Shown here piece after piece: positions 12,111 to 24,069 of a DNA stretch of 64,000 bases. Positions within the stretch are counted from its first letter, which is position 1. Each line of letters begins with the position of its first letter. Source of the DNA: Rhyzopertha dominica (taxonomy: Eukaryota; Arthropoda; Insecta; Coleoptera; Bostrichidae); the NCBI GenBank assembly GCA_025024175.1, contig QCXZ01000001.1, positions 1,240,001-1,304,000 on the forward strand, read 5' to 3'. A program made the position numbers and the translations under genes. The notes under the pieces were generated by a model. That model saw only the letters and a program-made list of their open reading frames with translations. It had not been told where the DNA came from and did no database searches.

Positions 12111-14309
12111 AATGTTTTAAGCGAGCTGTTTGAAGTATGTTGGGGCATAATTTTGATGTAAATGTTACTACTCTTATCTAAAGTAAATTATAAACTATTT
12201 GAATAGCTTCCATTCACAAAAATTGTCCTAATTTGCCATAAACAATTCATAATTAATATATAAGTACATAATTGTTACGCACCTTCAACTAAAAAACAAG
12301 CAACAGTCTTTACGCCAATCTATAAATAAGTATACATTTGTAAAAAGAGGTATAATAGCTATTAGCTGTTTTCAGGTTTAAAACTACAAAACAACAAAAT
12401 TTGACTGCTAACATTTCCAAGAAATGAACATTACTTCGTTACCTATAAAACCAGTATTTATCCCGTATCATATTGCATTTACGAACAATAAAGAAGGTCT
12501 TCACAAAACATAGATGGTGCAAAAAAATAATGAAAGTCTGCAGTACTAGATCAAACTCTACAAAAACTGGGGTCGAAAATTTTAATTTCCCTTCTTTTTT
12601 GATAGTGACGACGAGATCGTCTGCCAAAGTCTAAAACTTAAATTGAAGATTACCTTTGAGTCATAATGACATATCAAAATGCATCGTTCGATGTCTAAGT
12701 TGACTGTATTACTGGAAACGAAACAGTTCAAACGGGGTAATCGCCAAAAATTCTCGGCCTAACATAGTTGCTGATATTTTTCAGGACAAAATTATTAAAT
12801 TTTATAACTACATATCTTACAATACTCTTATCACCGAATACATGGAGTGATCACGTGGATTGTATGCATCTTGCACGTTATCGAATTTGATGCGACTTAA
12901 TCTTTATAACAAATTTATGACTACTGAACAATTAATTAAAAAATTATGAAGTGATTTAAAAATTACGTGAAGAATGCGCATTACGATCACTCCATCTATT
13001 CGGAAATTAAAGTATCCCGGAAATGTCGCTGGTGACAATAAAAAAAATGAGTACAGATCAGTTATTAAATTCTTAACGATACTTGATGGTGTCTACGGCC
13101 TTCCCTTTCCTATTCTGTAGTGAATTCTGTAGTGGCAACAACATCTGCATTTTGAGGAAACATAAGGAATATTTTATAAAGGGATTGAATTGTTAATTAA
13201 ATATTGTAAGAAGTGCATTGAAGTCGAGGAAGATTACCTTAAAATCTTTCATTGTCAGGCCAGGAATTATTGTCGCTTACCCCGTATGTCGCACAAATAG
13301 AATCTTGACAACACAAATCGCAACCGAAAGCGGCTTTATTGTTTGATAACCTTGAAAACTTTTGGGCAAAGGGATGTTCGCTGCAAATGTGTTTCTGTTT
13401 CACTTTCATTGCTCCCCGGACCGGCATAAACACACGGCAATATTGACGCAAGGAGATCTGGTCCTGAGATTGCGTCCACGTTCGCGCTGTGGATTAGTTT
13501 CGCGTTTTAACCTCGGGAGGTCGCATAACAGCAAATTGGATTAACTTGCAAAATTTTGCAGGCGAAAAAGGAAGATAATTGAATAAATGCCCTGCACCGG
13601 TGAATAATAATGTTCCCCTGGGACCAATTGCGGCAAATTTGCAAATGCAGTTATAACTCAAAAGCGGACGTTAATTCTGTTCAAAACCTTGGATTACGTT
13701 AAACTGAAACTAGTTAGGTGCGAGGCCAAAGCAAGCTTTACGACGTTCGCGCGAATTAGGTTTATATAAAACTATTGCTCTGCAGATGCAGCGGCGCGGC
13801 GTATAATTAAACATTTTTATTGTGCATAATTTTGTTCCCGTTGGTGTTTCACTTTGTTGCCGGCCACGGCCTGTAAAATGCATCATGGAAAACATGTAAA
13901 TTTCGTCCTGCAGCTGAGGCGGAACAAAATTAAATTGTTATATACGACGCGCAATGCATGAAATATGAATTCAAGTTTGACCGGAGAAATAATCACGTGT
14001 CATACGTGCCGTCACCTCCGACTTCAACGCTTCAGCTACCAAGCTCTATTAATATAAAATCCTGTCCATTTTCATATCCATTGCATAATCGATGTGTTTA
14101 TATTTTCCGTGATGACAATGACAAACGCTGCAATTAAACTGGTGTCCGCAGTAACGATATGCACCAAATAATTTGTCAAGTGGACGATTTGTGTCATGGT
14201 CCCAGTTACCTACTTTTTTAATATTCGAATGTAACCACCAAATAGAAACGAGTATGCAATATTATCAATCTGATTCAACAGTGGTAATTTTTGAGTAATA
14301 TCGTTCATT
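12111..14309. other. no gene recognised; contains a GC-richer island
   Basis: The first kilobase is AT-rich. A minus-strand frame near 12440-12627 contains ADDLVV, but no other RT motif supports it. From about 13230 to 14010 the composition changes (see separate entry). Confidence 0.4.
13230..14010. promoter_or_regulatory. candidate conserved noncoding or enhancer island
   Basis: This stretch has visibly more CpG and GC than its surroundings and no recognisable coding or transposon sequence. It contains a palindromic TATA-like tttatataaaa near 13760, repeated taattaa/ttaatt motifs that homeodomain proteins could bind, and gcgcggcg-type patches. It lies about 4 kb upstream of the mbl exon in transcription sense. 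A role as an mbl enhancer or alternative promoter is inference from composition and position only. Confidence 0.25.
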
Positions 14310-15363
14310 GATGCTGTACGGGGGCATCTGTTGACCATATGTCCAATTGTTTGGAGGGGATCTCCATATTCACAAGAAGGGTTGATAGATGAATCCCATT
14401 TATTAAGAAAAAACTTGCATTTCCCATGACCAGTGCGAAGGCGATTCAGAGTGACCTAAGACCTTCTTGGGAGGTCAGTCTCTACTACCTCTTCCGTAGG
14501 ATCGTCTATAAGCTGCTGATTTTCTTAAGTTGCCAAACAGAAAACCATCCATCTTCAATGGTATAAGTAGCACGAAGGAAACCTTCTGTCCACAGAGATC
14601 TTCTAGAAGTTAGCCGAGTTGTAGGTAGCTCTTGCAGATCTCGGGAAATCAGAAACTCTTTAGGAGCTGATTGATATTTTTGCCAAGCTTTATATGTAGC
14701 AAACTGTCTGCGAATCTCCGGAGGAGCAATGTTTGAAAGAATCGGAAGCCAAGGTAATGGAGTTGACTTAATTGTTCCACTGATTAGGGGCATTGCAGTA
14801 TTTAACTGAGTGTCAATTTTTCCTGTGTGATGACTGTTTTTCCAAACAGGACGGCAGTACTCAGCAGTGCTATAAGCAAAGCAATTGCAGAAGTACGGAG
14901 TACATTTGCATTTGCACCCCAACTTGTACCAGCAAGCTTATGCAGAATGTTATTTTTCTAGTCTGTAATTTGAATGCAAGTTACTTCTGTCTTCAATGGA
15001 TTAGGGCACAAGCGCCAGGTTTTAAAATAGCAATTCATAATCTCGATGTCACTTGAAAGGTTCTGTTCAAGTACAGAAAAGTCTTTACTTTGCAAAGCCA
15101 TGTCGTCTGCATACACACATTTTCTCGTCGAACTAAGATACCGCAAAGGTTTTCAATTAGGTGTATGTCAGGTGAACAAGAGGGGCATTTACTATTGGTT
15201 GGCAAACCAAGCCATCGACTCTCTACTGACATGAATCCTTGTTGGAAAATGAAATCTCGTTCGTAATTGTTATCTAAAAAAAAAACATTAAATTTGTCTC
15301 AAGAACTTGAATGTCCTCTCGACTGTTCATTCATGTTGATGGGTAAGCCAATGTTAAAGCGCA
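14310..15363 (-). pseudogene. non-LTR retrotransposon RT and C-terminal region, decayed
   Basis: In minus-strand order: CPSCSPDIHLIENLCGI (about 15140-15190), the motif C box VYADDMALQSKDFSVLEQNL (about 15060-15115), IEMNCYFKTW-like and LCPNPLKTEVTC. Next comes the thumb or C-terminal segment YSTAEYCRPVW through STPLPWLPILSNIAPPEIRR (about 14690-14890). At the end is LNRLRTGHGKC with a Cys/His knuckle (SCEYGDPLQTIGHMVNRCP, about 14310-14450). This order is that of insect jockey/RTE-like non-LTR elements. The frames break several times. The segment 15297-15363 recurs at the left edge of the window. No poly-A tail or target-site duplication was identified. Confidence 0.85.
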
Positions 15364-18139
15364 GAATTGACTTATCTAATAAAAACTCTGACCTCATCTC
15401 CATTGTAAAATGGTGTAAATAAGAAATTGAAAAATCTTAATTTGGTGCATACTGGTACGGCAGACTCATGGGCTGTCATTCAATTAGAGTGCATTGCAGT
15501 GGCTCCAGTAATGCGGTCTGCCATCATGTGCGAATGTTTACGCTACCACATTATTATGACGTATCATTATGAGATAACTATATTATTAAGGTACACGCGC
15601 TTGTGACTCATCATGAAACAACTTGTAATCATTATAACGGCACGAATATGCATGCTAGCGTTGAGAAAGGAAATCACCATTCTGCAAAATTAAATCTCGC
15701 GGGAGTTCATGAATGCAAATATGCTAATTAAGTGCAGAAACATGATTGGTCATATTCGTCTGGCTGTTCCAAATATGCGTACAACAATTATTTGAAACAA
15801 CAAGAAAAACAAAAACTATTGGCGGTAATTCCTACGAATACAGGACGAACACTAAACAAATGACACCTACGCGTTCATCGTTCACGTAAGAAACCAGTAT
15901 GTTATCCTAGTAAAACAGTGTGCCGTTTGTAAGCAGATGGGCCACATATTTTAATTGCAAATAGTCATTAAAAATTCAAGGATTTACAATGTCGCGTTCG
16001 GGGCCGCGAGTATACTTTTTTGTGTGCAAGGCGCGTGAACGAGAATTCACTGTCACAACTAAAAATAGTGTTTTAGTCATGATACTGCCATTGTGTAACA
16101 GAAGATGGATCGGAGAGGATTTGTACGTGGCGTACCAAAAGCGACGTGTAATAAGAGGGACCGTATATAATACACACACTATGTGTGGGAAATTAACATA
16201 ACAAAATTTCGAATGGCGGTTACACACAAGGCCGTCACCTATTATAGTTCAACAATAAAAGTAAATGAATAATGAAGTGAGAACAAGCAAAACAGGCAGT
16301 AATCGGGTGTAAACATGCATTACCTAGAGAAACCTACGATACTAATTATATAATTATGTATTTTATTACCAACACGTATAAGCTGATAGTGTTGTGGAAG
16401 CTGTTCATTCATAAATTCATTAATCATGAACTTGCTGCTTGTGTGCAATTTCGTGAAAGGGTCAACTGCTTTACCATTTAATTCAAATGCAAAATGTAAG
16501 AAAAGGATATACGGAAAATATCACGATTGAAGAAAATAAAATTGTACCTGTATACGTAAAAAATAGGATCATTTATATTCTCGCCTGACTTACAGAAGAT
16601 ACTGTTACGCATACTAGTGAAAATAATATTACGGAGCTTAAAAAAAGCACTATATAAAACATAATTATTATCCCACATTAGTATACACTCGTTTTTAAAA
16701 TAAAGAGTAACTCCAGCAAATATTCGGAATTTTGTTGTGAGATTACCAAGTACAAGAGAATCTTACAGTCAAAAACCCACTGATCATAAGTTAAGAGCGA
16801 AATCCACAATTTAGTAATGCAATATTTTTGCGAAGAACTCTAGAGCATGTTGATTTTTATATTTAAACTGCCATGTCTTGGCATTTTGTTAAATGGCAAC
16901 CGCCAAGTTGTTTTCACCTTTCGATACACATTTTCCAATTCTCTATTCAGTAGCAATAAAAAAAGTTATATATTGCATAATACAAGTTTTGTCTTAAAAA
17001 CAAAATTTTTATTCCTGGAATTGAGAAGTTTTTTTAATGAGAAACATCCGGATTTACAGACAACTGGCCTTAAATCACAACGTAACTTTTATTATTTGTA
17101 AGGTTACTTAAAATCGGGAGTCTATTTTAACAGACCAGGTAATATACTTTTGCCGACTAAGAATCCATCGTGAAATGACGGAATGTGTGTTTATTTTTTT
17201 ATTTTCAAGTAAAACTGTCATTAGGAATTTTGTGATCACTATATATTAAACAAACCTAGATCCAAACATCTGCAGAAGTCACAAGAGAAAGGGATGGTAC
17301 AACTGCTATTGCAGAATGCAGGATGGAGCCGATGGATCATGGGCAATGAATATACTGTCGGATAACTTGGTGCCGCCAGGCAAACAATCACAGCCTTGAG
17401 ATCATTTGAGTTTTTAACGAGATAAGAAGCTAGCGCAGAGCTAAGTTTTTACAAACCATCTGTGAAACATGCAATGTGAAAGTGCATGCAGTTTTGGTAA
17501 ATTATGGTGCCCAAAATCTGGTGGGACAATAAGTGCATGAATTCGAAAAATTGTTTCTTTTAATCTACACCCGCACTGTAGTGTGCGACTGCGGCAGATC
17601 AATGATAATTAAACCCAACCATTGCATATCAAGTCAACCCGAACCCGGTCATAAATATTTCATGCGCATTCCAAATGAACATTCGCAGGTGAAGCTGCAG
17701 ACCCAGAAGCGGAATATCACGTCGGGGATATTTTAGTTCGATTCCAGGCACTGAAAATTTAATGTCGCAGACAACAGAAAAAAGTAGACATGAATGCATA
17801 AGCAGATGCCGGAGCGGTGAAATGCAGCGGGCCGCGATAACTCCGCGGAAAGTATTTTTAGAGCACGCAGATATTTAGGTCGTACAAATATAATTTGTAT
17901 GTATGTGCATACCGCGACTTCCGCCGTAGCAGACACCGAGACAGCCATAGATAAGGAGTAAATGCCCCCCAATAGACACGCTGGATATGGATGTAGTTGT
18001 TAGTAAACTTGTAAGCATTTGCCACGCAGTAACCAAAGGTAAAGTATACGAAGGTGCATGCTTTCAGCGTCCGTAGTATTAGATATGTTTTCGGAAATAC
18101 CGCTCTCACTATAGAATAGGATACATATATAAAAAATAA
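15364..18139. other. no gene recognised
   Basis: AT-rich sequence without recognisable coding motifs. The part at about 17560-17900 is GC-richer and lacks transposon motifs, so it could be a small conserved noncoding block. Nothing else stands out. Confidence 0.4.
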
Positions 18140-18141
18140 CT

Positions 18142-18226
18142 AATCTGGCGATTCGTGTACACCTCTAATCTTCGTTAACTAAAAGAACCTCAAAATATCG
18201 TTTAACACAAGTTCAAATATTATATT
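18142..18226. repeat. diverged terminal repeat of Penelope locus, copy 1
   Basis: This matches 18683-18770 in the same orientation. Shared blocks include taatctt, agaacctcaaaat and acacaagttcaaa, with many substitutions between them. It probably derives from the terminal repeat (pseudo-LTR) of the Penelope-like family. Confidence 0.5.
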
Positions 18227-18660
18227 ATGGACGCTGAAAGCATTCACTCCCGTATTATGAAGACTCTATTGAGAGTATATCGTAAGAATATGCAAAATAT
18301 TAGAAAAGACTTCATTGAAGGGAGCGAGCTTTGTCAACCGATTGGTATTTTTGAAACGCTGTTGAAAGATAAACCAAATTTTCAAACAACTTTGCAAATT
18401 CTGTTCTAGATCAAATAAAGGTTCAGCTGCAGCAATTTTAAATTAAACTTAACTGTTTCCGATTGCAGGGTACCTAAACTGTATGGTTTGACCAAAATCC
18501 ATAAAAGTAATATCCCCTTAAGACCTATAGTCAATACAATTGTTACAGGCTGGCAAAATTTTGTGCTAATTATTTAAAGCCTTATGTAGAAAACACCAGC
18601 AGTTTCATCAAGAATTCTTCAGGCTTTAATGATAATATTTTGTCGGATAGATCGCTGTCT
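18227..18660 (+). pseudogene. Penelope-like element, N-terminal and first RT blocks
   Basis: The segment starts with a 60-codon open frame (MDAESIHSRIMKTLLRVYRK...). After a stop and about 60 bp comes VPKLYGLTKIHKSNIPLRPI, the conserved Penelope RT0/RT1 block. This is followed by a segment matching NYLKPYV-NTSSFIKNSS of the minus-strand copy at about 20100-20245, lacking roughly 12 bases after VNTI. Similarity to the minus-strand copy fades near 18650. It is interrupted by stops and frame changes and is not functional. Confidence 0.75.
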
Positions 18661-18682
18661 CTTGAAAACACTGACAAAAAAT

Positions 18683-18770
18683 TAATAGTCTGACGTTTCG
18701 ATTACACCGGTAATCTTTGTCTAAGACGAAGAACCTCAAAATTTGCCTGACACAAGCTCAAACAACATTT
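18683..18770. repeat. terminal repeat of Penelope locus, copy 2, with hammerhead-like remnant
   Basis: This lies just beyond the 3' end of the minus-strand element. On the minus strand it contains a perfect 6-bp hairpin (GATTAC/GTAATC, loop CGGT, plus coordinates 18700-18715) followed directly by GAAACGTC (18692-18699). Hairpin then GAAAC-GUC is the layout of hammerhead stem II and the following core in Penelope terminal repeats. The preceding CUGANGA core box is not intact, so it is at most a remnant. Confidence 0.5.
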
Positions 18771-18912
18771 TGAAAGTAAATAAACAAATCACCAAGGATG
18801 GGAGACGTCATAGAAACAACGTGCCAACCTGATAAAAAAAAGAGGGAACCTAACGATGAAAAAAGTAACTACCTACCTACTAGATATACACGAATTACTT
18901 GATAAAAGATAA

Positions 18913-20245
18913 CTACAAAATAGCCTTCCAAATGTCACCTAACTCATAATTTCCACAATCCCTATTAAAATTATTGGTATTCTTACAAATTTCTATAGCT
19001 TCTTTTATTAGACGTTTGTGATAATATTTTTCTCTATGTAAAATTTTTGTTTTATCAAAATCAATCATGTATCTAGTCAAATATGAGTGTTCAGCTACGG
19101 AAGATTTATCTATCTGTTGCAACCTAGTAGCACGTATGTGTTCTTTCAAACGCGTACCTACTTTTCTTTTAGTTTGACCTATGTAACACTTTCCGCAAGA
19201 ACAAGTAATTTTGTAAACACCTTCACTCTCTAAATGTACTTTATCTTTAGTAGAACTTAAAATTTTATCTAAATTATTATATGTACTATCAACAACTAAA
19301 ATATCGTGTTTTCTAAGCATCCTCTTTATTTTTTCCGAAAGGCCTTGTACATAAGGCAAACTCAACTTCAATTTGCTTTATCGTGGCTGAGAATTTACTT
19401 GATTTGGATGAGTACTTTTATTAAAAACTGACCAAATATTCTTACTACTATAACCATTTCTCACTAGCGCTGATTTAAGATGATATATTTCTTTTTGTAC
19501 AGAACTTTCGTCTGATATCCTTTGTGGTCTAACAAATAACGTCCTAATAAGACTATTCTTTTGAGAAGGAGGGTGGTGAGATGTGGCATGTAAATATCTG
19601 TCTGTGTGTGTTGGTTTTCTGTAAACCTTGTGTCCTAAATGTCCAGTGTAAACTACCATTGCTTTCTAATTCCATAGTAAATTTTATGTCGGGATTTTGA
19701 CTGTTCAAATGATTTAGAAACCTACCCAGCTCTTCTATACCGTGGGGCCAAATAACAAAAGTGTCATCTACGTACCTATACCAACATTTTGGTTTAAGCT
19801 GAAAACTGTTTATCGCTACATGTTCAAAATTTTCCATAAACAAATTGGCTACTACAGGACTTAGAGGTGAACCCATTGCACAACCTGATTTTTGTTCATA
19901 AAAATTATCGTTCCATAAGAAATAAGTAGATTTTAAACAATGTTCGGATAATCTGGCTATCGTGTCACCTAATGGATCGCTATTAAGCTTGGATTTGATG
20001 ATATCTATCGTTTCAGGAATGGGTACTTTCGTAAATAAAGAAACCACGTCAAAACTAACCAAAATATCACCTTCTGAAATACTTAAACCTTTTATAATAT
20101 CGATAAAGTGTGAAGAATTTTTGATGAAACTACTGGTATTTCCTACATAAGGTTTTAAATAGTTGGCACAAAATTTTACCAATCTGTAACAAGGACTGCC
20201 AATCGTATTGACTATGGGTCTTAACGGGACATTGGTTAAAAAAAG
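18913..20245 (-). pseudogene. Penelope-like element RT plus GIY-YIG endonuclease
   Basis: Penelope-like retroelements encode an RT followed by a GIY-YIG nuclease. Seen in order: NVPLRPIVNT (about 20210-20237), RT motif A VSFDVVSLFTKVP (about 20020-20060), motif B GCAMGSPLSPVVANLFM (about 19835-19885), motif C RYVDDTFVIW (about 19745-19775), then ELESNGSLH, a KPTHTDRYLHATSHH block, and the endonuclease GVYKITCSCGKCYIG (about 19180-19225). The protein ends with GDIWKAIL. The length fits the RT-plus-nuclease part, but the region upstream of the first RT block is missing. There is a frameshift at about 19634-19655 and one in-frame TAA at 19378-19380; otherwise it is open, so the copy is fairly young. 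Confidence 0.92.
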
Positions 20246-20335
20246 TTTGAGTATTTCAGAAACTGATATTTGGTGGTTGCTCTATTTACGAAGGTACCCA
20301 TACCTAAAACGATAGATCATCAAATCCAAACTCAA
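20246..20335 (+). pseudogene. inverted Penelope RT motif-A fragment
   Basis: The plus strand here matches the reverse complement of 19985-20100, including tatttacgaaggtaccca and aaacgatagat, with an internal loss of roughly 18 bases. It begins almost exactly where the minus-strand homology ends, forming a head-to-head junction at about 20238-20246. Confidence 0.75.
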
Positions 20336-20445
20336 GAGATATCTCCTAGATGATACAAAAAATCCACTTATATCTTATCGAAATTTTCACATGCTCGTTG
20401 CTAGGTAACGATACTTCAAATCGAACAATCATGTTTAGCTGAACT

Positions 20446-20700
20446 TTGACTTATTTTTACAGAGGTATAAATACACATAAAATGCCCCCTATGTTTTATA
20501 CTGACAGCGATCTTTACGAAAACATATTATCTAACATTATGGACGCTGAAAGAATTAGGATCTCGAAAACTAGTAGAGCTATATGGAAATTCAAATGGAG
20601 AAAGAGCCATATTGTCCTAAATTATCCTAGCCTTTTAAATTGCTCTAAGAAAGCTATTTTTTTAGATCATCTAACGGATTTTTTGTGGCATATGATGTAA
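20446..20700 (+). other. 84-codon open frame sharing a start motif with the Penelope N-terminal piece
   Basis: This open frame contains LSNIMDAERI, and its DNA (attatggacgctgaaag) is also found at the start of the left plus-strand Penelope piece near 18223-18240. The rest (WKFKWRKSHIVLNYPSLLN) is not recognised. It may be another N-terminal Penelope fragment; the shared stretch is short. Confidence 0.35.
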
Positions 20701-22379
20701 CATTCAACCATATTAGGCTTTTCTACATCCAAAACTGAATTTTTAATTAAAAATATGAATCTTTAGTGCGCAGTTCTAACTAACTGTCAGATAGAAGAAA
20801 CAATTGTTCCATTATACAGAACGATAGGATTGAAACATTGTGACGATCAGATTTAAATGCAATATAAACAAAATAGTATAATGTAACAAGCTTGTTTTGA
20901 TTATTACAGTTACAATAGTAATGCCAATTAGCGGTTAAGCTTGTTGTCACGGAGAGCTTCATGTGTTTTGGATGTTATCCCTTGTATCTGTTTGAAACGA
21001 ACATGTTACCCAACCCCCCCAGCTGTACAACACTCCCTCTAATTAAAATTACACGATTTTCACTTGGAAACGCAACAAAATATTAAATTTTCGTCACATT
21101 TTCATTGATTACGGTGACTACATTATTAGGCATGTTCACTTCTCGTATATGGATATTAAGAGCATTATAGCTTAGTCATTTAGCAAATATAAGTTAATTA
21201 TAAATTCCACCGTGATGCTACAAACAATATGATTTATCTCTCCTTCGATTCCATAATTTCAATCTCAAATAATGCGACGGCTGCTTGATTTGCTGCAAGG
21301 CAACCAAGACACGTATCGTTATTTGTTGTTAGGTTCTCGACACGTTTGAAGATGTAGACAAACGATAGTGAAAGCTCCCAGAAATACTCCGGCGAGTAAA
21401 TAAAACTAATCGGGCTGGATGTTTGCATAGCCACAAAGAGGAGTTAATGAACCGGAGTTTTGCGCCGAGACGGATCCGAATGAGACCCCGGATGAAAACC
21501 CATACGCGCAATAGGACACCCTTATCCGTTCGAAATGAGCAAACGGNTCGCCGTTTCTCCATCCACAAATGCGGAAATTAATATTACCAGACCGATGAAC
21601 TTGCGAACATTGTAAAGTATTGTGTTCGCCCGATTTATTATTTAGACGTGTTTTTGCAACTCCGCTTCACATCGCGATTTCATGTCGACATTTGCTTAAT
21701 TAATGTCTACAAAAGCAGTTGGTCAATGTTGGAAAGTTTGCAGTATTTAGGGTGATGCAATTTGGAAAAGTGAAATCAGCTTTGGAAGGATAAAATGCTT
21801 TGCTGCACTATGTTGTGGATTATACTGTTTCGTTTTGCTGTAATATCTAGCACAAACTGAAAAAGACAGTTGTAGATATTACTACATAAATAGTGAAGCC
21901 AATGGTAAATTGATCAAATCAAAAAATCAAAATCCCAAGATGAGATATGCGAATATTTCGTAAGAAACATTTTAGGTACTGCCTAAATTTTGAATTCTGA
22001 TAAATGAGCAATGTTGCCTTTAATGTACCGCTAGACAAGCAACCAGTACAATATAAAAAATATAAATAATTAGCAATAACCATTAACTCAACCTCCAAGA
22101 CATATTCAAGTGTTTAGTACTACTATAATATAAAAATTAAAAAAAAGGAATATGTAGTCGTATCTCCAGTGAATCACAAGATCATAATTATTGTTGTCGT
22201 AAAAATAAATAACGAATGTCTAATATCTTGATAATAATATAAACCATAAACACTATCGCTTTTATTAACGGTCAAATTCGGTATAGTTAACCAGAAAAAA
22301 CATCATCGAGTATATGAGGATAAATAATATCAGGTACCCAAAAAAGCCGCTAAAAAAGACTTGTTGCGTAAAACTAAAG
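20701..22379. other. no gene recognised; GC-richer block at 21430-21720
   Basis: AT-rich sequence with no coding motifs. The stretch 21430-21720 is richer in CpG, non-repetitive and without transposon motifs, so it could be a conserved noncoding element. One ambiguous base lies at 21547. Confidence 0.35.
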
Positions 22380-22510
22380 ATCTGAATATCCCTCAGCAAT
22401 ACAGGATCGATAAAAAAGCAAAAAATTGCATTCCTACGTTCTAAATCCCACTGAACTTATTTGGAGTGATCTTAAAGAAAGATTAGGAGGCACAATATAA
22501 GTGTATAAAC
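22380..22510 (+). pseudogene. Tc1/IS630-type transposase C-terminal scrap
   Basis: The plus strand reads LHSYVLNPTELIWSDLKERL near 22430-22492. This resembles the conserved block around the last catalytic acidic residue of IS630/Tc1 transposases (LNPIE-IW--LK). No other catalytic block is readable nearby, so the call rests on one motif. Confidence 0.4.
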
Positions 22511-22729
22511 TGTAAAAACTGACTTCACGAAATTCTCTTTTCCATTAGAGGAACAGAACGACATCTGGAAGACTCATGTCAGGGTTGCATGGGGGAAGTG
22601 GGAGCAGTTCTTCTCGCAATCTCCTTTGACTGACACTGCTTTATGCGGTCGTGCAAGAGGATTACGCCGCTGTCTTTCATATCTCGTCTACACTTTTGGA
22701 ATCAAGCATTTAAACTTTCTACAAAGAAG

Positions 22730-22860
22730 ACAAATGCATGTGTCTTTTGGTATTTGTCTATAGATTGTTTGTCCTTCTCCCATTACTGTAGCTACAATAG
22801 CAGCAAAAGTGTTGTCAGTAGCAGTATGAGGTCTCCAACTTCTGTGGTCGTCTTTTAACA
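22730..22860 (-). pseudogene. possible mariner N-terminal linker scrap
   Basis: The minus strand reads LKDDHRSWRPHTATDNTFAA. It resembles the linker between the two helix-turn-helix parts of mariner transposases (RSGRP-TATD). It is a short, single-motif match and therefore tentative. Confidence 0.3.
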
Positions 22861-24069
22861 CTAGTCCAACAATCTGGAAGGTTTACTCCATCAAGTTGCT
22901 GTTGAACCGATAAAATAAGGTTATATTGGAGTGATAAACGTGCTCTAAACTGGGACTAATGAATGCTATTAAAGTTAGCACTATCAATAGGGTATTTTAA
23001 GTAAAATGTTAGTGACCACTAGTTGGTGTGCTGCTAGAAAGCTAGCTACTAAGGCTTGACTATGAATAAGGCTGTATATCAGACACAATTACTATTTGGC
23101 TAATTATGTAGAAGCAGAACAGACGGAAAATACTGCAGTTTATGCCGACGCAATGCTACAATGTCTGCTGCATTATACAAGACTTGACGTTAAAACTAAA
23201 ATTTAGCCTTAAACGGAAATTCGGCGCTAACACGCAATGCAGCCATTGAAATCGGTTCATAATGAAGCCCAGCCGCAAAAAGTTCGTACACTATACTTTC
23301 CCCATTGTTTTCACCGTGGGCATTTTCCCAATTCGTTCCGTCCCGAGCTTGGCGGGAGGGATCAAGTGTTCATCACTGCAGCAGAATTTCAGTGTTCAAC
23401 ACTGTCAAGTTGAACGGATATACGAAACTACTGAAATTCGCAACTCCATTGTTGTCTGGATCGTCCAGGCCAAATGCAGCAACGGCATAGCGCAGAGCTG
23501 CGCCGCGGCGGCGGTTCATGCTATAGATTTGCGAGTCATTGTAGTGTGAAATTGGATTTTGTCATTTTAATTATAATTTTATCTGTAACGTGTGCTCTTT
23601 TAATTATCGCCATACAAAACTTGATTTATTGTTGCAAGCGCCCATGAAGATAAAGGAGTTAATTATAACAAAATGACCAGATTGTGTCGGCCGAAGCGAT
23701 ATTGGACCTGCCAATCGGAAAATATGGGCCAAAAGGGCGAACAGCGCTGCAATGACATCCCGGGTTCAAAACGGTCGCCGGCTAAAATGTGACAGAGCCC
23801 CCTTGTAATATTATTTTGGGAATACATAACGATCTCAATATATACTTGAGTGCTATTACTGAACCGTGACTAATTATATACCACACAGTCAAATTTAACT
23901 ACATAACAAATACTACTAAGGCAGTTTTATCAAACTAACGTACCTACAAACCAAAATAAACTCCATATTTAAGATAAACTTCTTGTAGCTTAATTAATTA
24001 TTGCACCACATCACCTTTTGTTTTACCACTACAATATTTGATTTTCGCTTTATGATTGATCGCTGACTG
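22861..24069. promoter_or_regulatory. no gene; candidate noncoding conserved block at 23230-23810
   Basis: The section 23230-23810 is GC- and CpG-richer than its surroundings (gccgcggcggcgg near 23500, ccgaagcgatattggacc near 23690) and contains no transposon motif. The rest is AT-rich. A regulatory role is only inferred from composition. Confidence 0.2.

Larger units (their letters stand above)
18140..20700. mobile_element. compound Penelope-like locus with opposite orientations
   Basis: A minus-strand Penelope-like element (about 18690-20245) is flanked on both sides by plus-strand pieces of the same family. The plus-strand pieces are 18227-18660 (N-terminal part through the first RT blocks), 20246-20335 (an inverted copy of the motif A region at about 19985-20100), and possibly 20446-20700. 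Two diverged direct repeats of about 85 bp (18142-18226 and 18683-18770) flank the left plus-strand piece. Either a minus-strand copy inserted into a plus-strand one, or the inversion arose during insertion, as is known for Penelope. Confidence 0.75.

Noticed and set aside
12439..12627. Minus-strand frame containing ADDLVV, like an RT motif C
   Set aside because: No hydrophobic strand context or any other RT block lies on either side. A three-residue coincidence is likely.
23755..23785. gggttcaaaac, like a tRNA B box (possible tRNA or SINE)
   Set aside because: No A box at the right distance upstream, no clover-leaf pairing and no repeat tail.
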